Both the position numbers and the translations under genes were made by a program. The notes beneath the pieces are model-generated. The model did not search any database and had not been told where the DNA came from. It saw only the letters and a list, made by a program, of their open reading frames with translations. Shown one piece after another: positions 22,048 through 31,931 of a stretch of 64,000 bases of DNA. Each line of letters begins with the position of its first letter. The first letter of the stretch is position 1. Source of the DNA: Daucus carota subsp. sativus (lineage: Eukaryota > Streptophyta > Magnoliopsida > Apiales > Apiaceae); assembly GCF_001625215.2 (NCBI RefSeq), contig NC_030385.2, forward strand, positions 7,433,135 through 7,497,134. Reading direction: 5' to 3'.

Positions 22048-24565
22048 TTAGTATCCAGAATCCAGCAGAAAGTAGGCAGGTTCTGATCTTGCAGCATATC
22101 CATATTTAGATGTGCTGTACTTCCGGTAAACACCTGTTAATCTCCCAGTGGCCGCCTTGTTATGATATTCAACCATCATCTTTGAACATTCCCTAGAAAA
22201 CAAATATAAGAAACAACAATTAAGTTTTCTTCTCTCTTTGACCACAAGGTAGAGTAATACGATCAAGAAAAAAAACTTACATCAGTTCATGTTGATTGTA
22301 GTTAGTGTGCCTCTCACTTGTCTTACTCCACTGATATGCTTTCCCAAGAGTACATTGAGCTGTAAAAACAGCAGCAGCAGCTAACATGGACGGTGGGAAC
22401 TTAAGCATCTCATATTCCACAAGGCAAAGCTCGATTATGTAGAATGCTAGAAGCTCCAGCTATACAAGATTAAGAATCAACATGAGTAAGCATTGATCAT
22501 AAAGTAATTACTACCAATGTTCATCAATGCTGCTACATGTATCAAATATAAGTAGCTTGTTCATAAACTAATTAGGATCCCTACAAACCTTATCGTCAGA
22601 TTGAGCAGCTTTTAAGAACCGCTTCATAAAAACATAAGCAGTTGGAACGGAGAGGTTAAACTGAAGCCTGTTCACCATTAACGTCTCCTGCAGATGCGAA
22701 AAGTAGGAAGAATGGAATCAAATCATACTCAGATAATAGCAGAAACTATAACATGACAAAGAAAAAACAAGTTTAAAGAATTACCATTTCAAGGACCTCG
22801 CTTCTAGTGTACGCCCTGTCAGATATCACAATGAGATCTTCAATGACGGGGACAGAAACTTCTTCATATTTGCATGCAAGAAGAAGGGCTGTGACACCAA
22901 CAAGCTGCAATTTTTTCCGTATCACCGGTTCAACAGCTAAGAACCTATCTATCAGATTGATTGTCAAATAGAGAGTCTCCTGCATCAATTCAAATTTGTA
23001 GTGCACCTGCCCATTCCATATGTAAGAGACAATGTTAAATACTAACTTCAGTCATATTGTAATAGTTAATAATCTTTGCTGAATAGTGCTTCATATTGTA
23101 AGAGACAATGATATTAAATACGAACCTCAATCAGCCAGTCAACAAGTATCCCTCTCATTTTGTCATTGATATCAGATTGAGTAGACATATAGTTTGGTGG
23201 GACACAGCTAGAACTCTACATCAAGATGTAAGAAAAAGAAAACTAATTAGCAGAATGTAGAAGAACTACTGTAAGATTATCACAAAACTTAAATCAAGAT
23301 TGCAACAAATCATCAAGCATTTAAATGTTGCCCAATGTCAAAATTGCAATATGGTAAGTCAATTACATACATAGTGAATAAATAAAAACATAAATTTCTA
23401 CGGACTAAATAGTACTAGTAACATCAAGTAACAACTATACTGAGGGGTAAGTGACACAGTTTCCTGAACAGGCGACGTACCTCTACATGTTTGTAGTGCG
23501 CATACAGGTCATCAATGTATTCAACAACAGAAAGTGGATTCTTCTTATCACCACTGTCTATGTCCACAATCAGTTCCTCATCCGCTTCTTCCATTTCCAC
23601 TTCATCCTACACATACAAGTCATAATGAAGTCTGCTTTTAAGCAACTGAAAGAGTGTGCTGGATTAATTAATCAAAGAAATTAACATACAATTAGGACTT
23701 CCTCGAAAGTAGCATCTGCATGGTGCACAAGCATCATTGGCTCAGGGAAGTTCTCTTTAGGCTTATATTCATCAACATCAATTACTGGAAAGTCCTTTTG
23801 CTCATTGGCTTTTGGTGGCAGGCCTGGCGGCATATTTTCCTATATCAACATAGTCAAACATCAGTATTTCACAAAACTAGCTCCCTGTTAATAAATATTT
23901 TGACTTCAAACGAAATGAAAAAAGAAAAAAATACCTCAACCTGTTGCTGCTTGCTAGCAATTTGTGCAGCAAGCTTCCTGAATTCACCAAAACATTAAAA
24001 TCAATACAATTCACAACATCATGAACAGCAACACACAACATAAACAGGCATTCATATAATCAAACATCTTAATTTCTAACGACGAACCTGGTCATCGGTC
24101 GATGAACCACCGGAATCTGCAGGTTCTTACTGCAAGCACTCGGTCTGGACAAAATAACAACACAATTCAATTGACCTAAAAGATCAGACTAGGTACACAA
24201 ACAAAGACACAATGGAAAAAACACAAAAAGTAAAAAAGAAAATTGGGGTTTTGGGAATTACTCAGGCAATCCGCCACGCTTGCTAACAGCACAGGGGTAT
24301 GGCGCAGCTCCAACAAAGTTGTGGTTAATTGTACTCAGGGCCCTTCTTGTTCGCCCGATCCCAGCAGTAATCTTCCCAGTTCCAGCCATCAAACTCCCTA
24401 TAAAAATCCAATCCATATGAGTATACACACGTCGATACACAATAAAAACAAATAACTCATGTACAAAACCACAACAGCCCGGAAAACAGATCAATAAAAG
24501 TGAATTCTACCTTGAGGATTCGAAGGCCTGACTCCACCAACAAAGTTCTCATCGGATCCAGCCAT
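22048..24565 (-). CDS. CYCB2: B2-type mitotic cyclin, 11 exons
   Basis: Regulatory subunit of a cyclin-dependent kinase for the G2/M transition. Exons (minus strand, high to low): 24511-24565, 24262-24397, 24088-24144, 23935-23977, 23690-23839, 23481-23606, 23126-23215, 22785-23006, 22589-22687, 22281-22459, 22048-22192. Phases join in frame to give 433 residues. A destruction box ([10 protein letters not shown], 36-45) should allow degradation by the APC/C. The cyclin N-box begins near [11 protein letters not shown] (209-219), with LIDRFL and LLACKYEE further on. The C-terminal box (about 320-420) contains [11 protein letters not shown]. Similarity is to Arabidopsis CYCB2 members rather than CYCB1. 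The start is the first Met after a long 5' UTR. MSA-like sites upstream support G2/M expression. No defect is seen. Confidence 0.93.
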
Positions 24566-25083
24566 CTTGATTATCTGCAAAAGTTTTAAAAAAATTGAAA
24601 ACCGTAAGCATATATATATTCACATCCGATTTTTTCAAAAAAGACCCACAAAAAAAAATCGAAAAACACGAAAAAATCACAGAATTCGAGAAACCAAGAA
24701 CAATTTTAAATCAAGAACTGAAATAAACCCATAAACCCATATAACAAAATCAAAAAATACCCGTTAAACAAGATCCAAAACCAAAAACAACCCAGAATCT
24801 AGTTATAAATCTGATTGAAAAACAAATCAAAAAAACCCCAATCAATTACTCTTTTGGTGCGATGAAACAAACAAACAGGAGAGAAACAATCAAGAAAATC
24901 CAATCAATCAATCATAAAAAGGGCAAGAATGATTTGAAAATCTCTCTACCTCTCTCTGCCTTGATGGGTTGTATCTAATCTGTATCTATAGGCCTGTGTA
25001 TAAAAGGAGAGAGATATGAACTGTATGAGCGAAATTGAGACGCGACGGGCGGATTTATGTCCGTACTTACCCTACTTTTTGAA

Positions 25084-25241
25084 GCCAACGGCTAGTTGGT
25101 TGTCAATGACAGCCGTTGGATTGACAGATCATCAAGATTGTCTAGGTTACTCTACAATGTGGGCTTAACGGTTGTTATAATTTCTTACCATGTGCTTTTC
25201 GTTCAAATCCATTTTTTACTTGCTTTATCTCCCAACGGCCC
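25084..25241. promoter_or_regulatory. Cluster of four MSA-like elements in the cyclin promoter
   Basis: The mitosis-specific activator consensus is YCYAACGGYYA, bound by three-repeat MYB (MYB3R) proteins in plant G2/M genes. Matches: GCCAACGGCTA (25084-25094, 10 of 11), TCCAACGGCTG on the minus strand (25110-25120, 10 of 11), CTTAACGGTTG (25164-25174, 9 of 11) and CCCAACGGCCC (25231-25241, 10 of 11). They lie 520-680 bp upstream of the cyclin ATG, just beyond the presumed transcription start near 24960-25010. Confidence 0.75.
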
Positions 25242-25336
25242 AACTTTACTCACCGGCCTATATTTATTTCTTATGTTCTTGTTTTTATATAGTTGTCTTT
25301 AAAATGTAATTAAAACCAGATTTTGTATTATTTATG

Positions 25337-26715
25337 GCAAAACTTTGAGTTTTTATGGTGGTGGAGGAGGTGAGAAAATTTGAGTATTAATGGCGGACGG
25401 GACGAGGAGGTGAGTACAGTTGTTTTGTGTTTTAAGACGATTAGCGGAGCGGGAACGGTCGAAATATTCAATTTATGATCGTAATAAATATAAGGAGGTT
25501 TTAAATTTTTGAAATTGTTTCTTGCTCCCGCTTATTCGTTTACTTGATTTATATTTTTAATATAAATTATTTGAACGTCTATTCGCCAGATTGTTCGATA
25601 ACAATTATTTAATCTAGTTGAGGCGGGAAATGTCTTTAAAATTATTGGTATACTTATAATAAATATGAAATATTTTACGCTCAATTTATTCGCACTGCCT
25701 CCTTCTATTTGTATTTGATTTTCCAATATATATTGTTCTATGAGTTATCGAACGATACTTTAACTGAAGCGGAAATTATATTAGAATCACAATTAATATA
25801 AGGAGGTTTTAAATTTTTGAAATCGTTTCTCGCTCCCGCTTATCCGAGTACTTGATTTATATTTTTAATATAAATTATTTGAACGTCTATTCGCCAGATT
25901 GTTCGATAACAATTATTTAATTTAGTTAAGACGGGAAATGTCTTTAAAATTAGTGGTATACTTATAATAAATGTGAAATATTTCACTCTCAATTTATTCG
26001 CGCTGCCTCCTTCTATTGTATTTGATTTTCCAATATATATATTGATCTATGAGTTATCGGACGATATTTTAACTGAAGAAGAAATTATATTAGGATCACA
26101 ATTAATTCATAATATTAAATAAGTTTCTTAACTTCCCTGCATTTTTCCATGTTCTTATGTTCAATACATTTGTTTATTCATCTATCTGAATTCAAAACTT
26201 CAAATTAAAAAACAATAATATTTACAATTTCTTTGTAACTTGTATAACAAACAAATATGAATGTTTAAAATATTAATATCACTATATATATGATGATGGT
26301 CGGAACATGTGCTTCAAATATGAGTTTATAATATTAAAATCTTATCGGTACCTAATTTTGTATTTACGGCAAAAAAAATTGAGTTTTACTTGTGGTGGAG
26401 GAAGTGAGAAAATTTGAGTATTACTGGCGAAGGAGGTGAGTACAGTTATTTTGTATTTAAAGACGTGATTTATTAGAGCGGAACGGTCAAAATATTCGTT
26501 TTTATGATCGTAATAAATATAAGGAGATTTTAAATTTTGAAATCATTTCTCGCTTCCGGCTTATTGGTGTGCTTGACTTGTATTTTTAATATGGTTATTT
26601 GAACGTCTATTTTCCAGATTGTTCGATAATACTTGTTTAATTTTGAGGCGGGAAATATCTTTAAAATTATTCGTATAATTATAGTAAATATGAAATATTT
26701 GAAACTATCACATTC
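25337..26715. repeat. Local repeat array upstream of the cyclin gene
   Basis: A unit of about 308 bp occurs in tandem at about 25490-25797 and 25798-26107 with high identity (shared blocks include TTTGAACGTCTATTCGCCAG). A third, shorter and more diverged copy is at about 26516-26700. The block before the first copy (25337-25489; GTGGTGGAGGAGGTGAGAAA) also recurs before the third (26368-26515). The order is therefore X-A-B, spacer, X'-C. No protein or terminal inverted repeat is seen. Confidence 0.8.
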
Positions 26716-26763
26716 TTCATCACTTTGTGTCGATGTCGTATTCAAGTTGGATAGATGGAGGTA

Positions 26764-27443
26764 GGCCTGTCAATGGATCGGGTTTGGATCAGATCAGCCT
26801 AAATCCATATCCATATCCATTTATTTTACTGGATTCGGATTCGGATCGGACCGGGACCGGATTTTTTACAGGCCGATCCATATCCGGATCCGTTTGGATC
26901 ACGGATCACGGATCGAATATTCGAATCCATTTAGCTTTTTATGATTTTTTAGACTTAAATTTAAAAGCTCTGGTAGTCTGGTAACTGGTTTACATACAGT
27001 GGCACTAATTGTTTAAGGTGGAAAACATGAACATATAAAAAGAGTTCAAGTTTTGTCTCACAATATCAGCCCACCAGGCACCAAGCATAAATGTTATTGA
27101 ATCACTATCACATAATTTCATGTACACCAGACATAATTCCTGTTTGACTGGAACTTTCGAGGGAAGCATAAACTCAGCTAATACATTAACTTGACACATA
27201 TCAGTCTCTAAATACTTATTAGGAATATAATATAGTATCATGTAATATATAATATATATTTATATTATATATATTAACCGGATCGGGTTATAAACGGATG
27301 GGATCACACTAAATCCATATCCAATCCATTTATAATCGGATTTTTTTAATCGGATCGAATTTCGGATCGGATTTTTTTTTGTTAAATCCATATCCGCTAA
27401 AATGACCTCGGATCGGGTCGGATTTTCGCTCCATTGACAGGCC
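26764..27443. mobile_element. 680-bp non-autonomous element with terminal inverted repeats
   Basis: The ends are perfect inverted repeats (GGCCTGTCAATGG at 26764, CCATTGACAGGCC ending at 27443). The outer 100-150 bases on each side hold many GGATCGG, TCCATATCC and CGGATC words. Both flanks carry an identical 12-bp TAGATGGAGGTA (26752-26763 and 27444-27455). There is no transposase frame. The middle (about 26950-27240) is ordinary AT-rich sequence. The ends match a widespread plant repeat type, but I cannot fix the superfamily; 12 bp is long for hAT (8) and slightly long for Mutator-like elements (9-11). Confidence 0.85.
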
Positions 27444-28229
27444 TAGATGGAGGTAGAGAAAATTTGATTTGCCATTTTGTAATAAAACAGCCAACACTGT
27501 AATTTGGGCCTCCATCATTAGTTGTCAAACTTTGAGTTCCTCAATAATCTTTATACTCTCTTCAAAACACTTCTGGAAGTTCATAATACCATCTGCAAAA
27601 CTCTTATTCATATTTATTAACATATCACATACCTCATGCGTCTGATCGGAAGGCATATCTACATTGCTTAAAAGAACATGTAGCTCTTGTTGAAGTCAAG
27701 TATATGGATATTGTTGAAACTGAAATTGCGCATATTGAGGTTGATAATATTGTTGCTCATATGACTGATTGTTGTAGTGACGATTCTTCGTGTTTTTGTT
27801 GCTGAAATCGGTGTTAATCATGACATGAAATTTTTTGAAAATTATTGTCCCTGAAAGATAAATTTGATCGATACATCCATTGTTGATCGCATGGACTAGA
27901 ATACTGATTGTACTCATATCCTTCTTGATAATCATTTGTTTTGTCTCAACCGAGCATTCGAGAATATTTTCAAACATTATACGACATTCATAAGTATAGT
28001 GACCCTGAACACCACAAACTTGACATAAGTCTTTTTTCTAAGTCTTAGTGGCAACTTGTGACATCTTATTGATAGTCAGTGGACATGTAGTAGGCTCTAC
28101 AACATTTAATGAGGCATTTTGACGAGTAAATGCCTCAACTAGGGAAGATAGGAGTACAAAATTATCAACTCCGATCATTGGGAAATTGAAAGAAAAAAAA
28201 CAAGAAAATGTAGTAAAATCTACCTCAGC

Positions 28230-28601
28230 CAGTGTTACAGAAATCGGGAATCGGACCTAATCGGTTGAGCTACCGATTCAAGAATTAATCGGAAATCGGG
28301 GATTAATCGGAAGGATTAATCGGAGTTAAAATCGGGCTTATTTTAATATTAAAATATTATTTAATATTTAGTTATTATTATATTAGCTATTTAGTAACTA
28401 ATATATTTACAATATTCATAAACTCTATAATTATTCATATTTAAAGTAATATAATATTTTAATTTTAATAATTTATCACATATACTTCGATTATGAAATA
28501 TATATAAGGATTAATCGGATTTCAAAAACCGGATCGGTGACCGACCTTGAAGGGGATTAATCGGAGATTTATCGGATAAATCGGGGATTTTTAGAACACT
28601 G
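28230..28601. mobile_element. hAT-type MITE with 8-bp target duplication
   Basis: A 372-bp element with CAGTGTT...AACACTG ends and extended imperfect inverted repeats (CAGTGTTACAGAAATCGG against CAGTGTTCTAAAAATCCC). It is flanked on both sides by ACCTCAGC (28222-28229 and 28602-28609), the 8-bp duplication typical of hAT. It is rich in ATTAATCGG words, probably transposase-binding repeats, and has no coding capacity. It lies inside the Athila-type fossil and is therefore younger than it. Confidence 0.92.
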
Positions 28602-28708
28602 ACCTCAGCTGGAACTAAAGTCATAAAGAGGCAACAAAAAGAATCTAAAAAACTAAATAAAATGAATAAAAGCTAACAGTCTCCTCGGTAGCGGCGTCAA
28701 AAAAAACT

Positions 28709-29690
28709 TGACGTGTTAAATTATAACTAACCGCAAACGCACGGTGTCCATTATAGTGTAAAATGACAAATATGGGTCGTATACTCAAGGAGACGGATGC
28801 TATCAATTTTTATTCAGTTACAATTGATTGTTTCAAGAGAGCAAACGAAGAGTGAAAATATCTAACTAACTAGGCCAACCAGGTCCACCATCATGCTTAT
28901 ATAATGACTGACTTCTAAGCTAAAACAATTAAAGTGATCAAATAACAAGAGTATGTTAATATCTGTCAAGCATCAACACTAACACTGTGGAAACATGATG
29001 ACACACATTATCACTTTTAATAATCCAGTTAATCAGGTAATTAAATCAATATTAATCTCTTTTAAACTTTAACACTTTCGGAAATACAATGATGCTCTCA
29101 CACTCAAATTCAATTATGCTAATTGTATGTGGGCGTCTAGTAGTATATCTCTCGATTATACTCTTATTCGCATAGAATTGATTCATGATATAGGCCAATT
29201 ACTAAAATTAATATTAAAACATAATCAATTAGAAATACTACAATCAAACAAATCACTGGGAAATCATGTCAATATCATAATGCAAATACAACTTCCCTTT
29301 AAACTCTAGAACAAACTATTCGATAATAATTGAAGAAGCAAAACATCTAAGATAATCAAAAGACATAATTAAACTAACATGAAAAGAGAAGAAAATTAGA
29401 GAATAAAACTTTTAACCTTAAAAGTTGTCGCATCCATAAAATTCATGGTCTACCTCCGTAAGTTTGTCTCTATCTTCTCTCTAACCCTAATTTTAATCCA
29501 ATAATAATATACATCATAATAAAAACTGATAATATATATATGTAATAATAATAGTATTTTTAATATTTTAATTGATATAAATATAAAACTCCAAAAGTAG
29601 GATTTTATCAAAATTTATAGATTCCAATGAACGTTGCTTCTTGGATCACCCCTGAATTAAAGAAAATTCTGTAAGCTTCACGTGAGGTGT
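28709..29690 (-). mobile_element. 5' LTR of the Athila-type element
   Basis: Read on the minus strand, the LTR ends at 28709 next to the leader. The far edge is uncertain (about 29500-29690). The LTR is AT-rich with no other feature I can name. Confidence 0.4.
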
Positions 29691-31149
29691 AAAAAGGTCC
29701 AAATATAATTGATCAGATACAATTAATATTAATGACTACAATTTTAGACAACATCAATATTATAATATTATATGAGAGGTAACCTTTTACATAATTTCTA
29801 TAAATATTTTTATTTATAATAAATATATTAATTATTATCTATTTTGAAAAAATATTTTAATAATCGGAGATGCTCACCTCTCAAGCTTTAAATTTGGGCT
29901 CAATCTCAAAAGAATTAAGATGTTACCATTTCGAGCCAAACAGTCCTTTAGTTCTCATCTGGGTATTTCAAAACATAAAAAATAAAAATCTCCCTCCCTC
30001 CCTCCAAATCTCTCTCCCCACACACACACTAGCTATCAGATCTCTCCTGATCTCTCCTTCAACACTTGACAAAGGTTATCCCCCGCTTGTTATTCTTGCT
30101 GCATTTACTTTTTTGTAGTTCTCAATCTGTGTTGTTGCTATTTGAATCGGATAGATTATAAATGGTCCGTTTTAGTGGAAGCTGTAGCTGTTTGTGATTA
30201 ATTTTTAATTAATTTATTATTTTGCTAAACGATTGATTTTAATTTTGGTTCTGTTAGTGTAAATGTAGTAGTCTATTTGGCTGGAACTTGGGGGAGATTT
30301 TCAAAGGTTATGTTGCGGTTCGTGTTTTCGGCATTAAGGACTGTATTATCTATTTGTGATTAATATCTCAGTTTTGTTTCGAGAACAGCTTTAGGTTACT
30401 GATAAACCCTGGTTTGAGAATACTAGACAACAGTAGAACACAATGTGGGACGCCCCAGTCCCACGTCAAGGTAGGTGGGGGCATTTTGTATAGTTTATAA
30501 GCATGAGTATCACTTCCGACTGAACCAACAAATCATATTTTTTGGGACTGTGGCGGCCTTGTGTTTTTACTTTTTTCCTGGTTGTTGCATTTGGGCTGTC
30601 AATGTACTTCAGTTTATATTCAGATTCAGAGTGGGGATAGACCTGATTCTGGAATAAGACTTGGAATTTGACTTGGGTTGGCACACAATACCAAAATGAC
30701 AAAGGCAATCACTGTATGATTTATAATTCTGTAACAACAGGTTCGCTGTTTGAGGTTCAGTGCAGGAAAGTGTATGAATATTAGGGTTAGTACCCCATAC
30801 CCTATTAAAAGTCTGCTTGCATTTTGTTTAAAAAGAAGGTCAGTATTCATATTTTAGCTAGTTAAATTCAGGAATTAACCTCTGATCTGGAACCCAAGGA
30901 TTAGTTTGTGCTTGTTGCTTACTAATTTTTTCTCTTAACTCTCGTCTCCCAAACCCTTATAATATCTCTTCACAGTTAAAATCCATTGTGTTTCTTTAAG
31001 GTGCTTAATTATATAGGTAAAAGTTTATAAAGCTTTTCACAGTTGTATTAATTGCATTCCTTTTTGGTACATAGTTATAGTAGTTTCATTAATTATGGTT
31101 AGGCACTGATGGTATTTATGTGAACTTAGTATATAGATATATGTCTCAT

Positions 31150-31625
31150 CATTTATAGTTAGCCGTTGGTGTTACTATAATGTTATTAATTTGAATTTGT
31201 TAAATTCGATTTAGGTCTCATCATTTATAGTTAGCCGTTTGTGTTATTCATTTAAACTTTGTATATATATATATATATAGATATAGGTCTCTTTACTTAG
31301 GAGTTATAGTTAGCCGTTGGTGTTATTAATTTGAAGTTAGTATATTGCTGAGTTATATTTAGCCGTTGATGTTATTAATTTGAACTTGTCTATTAGATTT
31401 AGGCCTCTTTACTTAGAGTTATAGTTAGCCGTTGGTGTTATTAATTTGAACTTGGCATATTAGATTCTGGTCTCTTTACTTGTAGAGTTATAGTTAGCCG
31501 TTGGTGTTATCAATTGAACTTGGTACATTAGATATAGGTCTCTTTAATTTAAGTTAGCCGTTGTTGTTATTAATTTGAACTTGATATATCAATATAGGTC
31601 TAGTATGTAGCCGTTAGTAGAACTT
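31150..31625. repeat. Minisatellite with MSA-like core (TAGCCGTTGGTG)
   Basis: About eight imperfect copies of a 50-75 bp unit. Cores start near 31160, 31230, 31309, 31361, 31427, 31495, 31554 and 31610. The core TAGCCGTTGGT is, on the minus strand, ACCAACGGCTA, a 10-of-11 match to the plant MSA consensus. Units also share TATTAATTTGAACTTG and AGGTCTCTTTACTT. The array lies in the presumed leader intron of the gene that starts at 31932. Confidence 0.85.
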
Positions 31626-31931
31626 TGTTCACTTGTAGTTACTCGTTAACAGATTTGATACGGGTCTATCACTTTGGAATCTATTCATTTTATGTAGTCA
31701 TGTATATTTCATCCAATACTCAAAATTACTTCTCTTAGGTACTGGATTTGGCGGGATGCATTTTCTTATCTATTTATTGTTTCCTATATCTATAGTAAAA
31801 TCAATTATGTGTATTAGCTGGCTTCTAACGTATATTAACGTATGTTATCATTTTATTTTAAACTTTTCCTAATTAAGTATATTTCTTTTATTTAGTGATA
31901 TTCTACTGTAGTCTGAAGGTCCGGAATTGAA

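Larger units (their letters stand above)
27444..29690 (-). mobile_element. Athila-type Ty3/gypsy 5' fragment (fossil, with a hAT MITE inside)
   Basis: On the minus strand it shows an LTR (about 29690-28709), a GACGCCGCTACCGAGGAG leader that matches Athila-type primer-binding regions, and gag remnants toward 27500. The remnants include a CCHC zinc knuckle (CQVCGVQGHYTYEC, near 28000). It is clearly broken, with several frame losses, and its pol and 3' LTR are absent, so it is old. A hAT MITE lies in the leader/gag part, and the 680-bp TIR element sits at its left edge. Confidence 0.7.

Noticed and set aside
27005-27241. Minus-strand 78-codon frame inside the 680-bp TIR element
   Set aside because: It is not similar to any transposase and has no domain features. 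It is likely a chance frame in AT-rich filler.
31150-31625. CRISPR-like direct repeats
   Set aside because: Units are imperfect and contiguous without unique spacers, and the host is a plant nucleus. This is a minisatellite.
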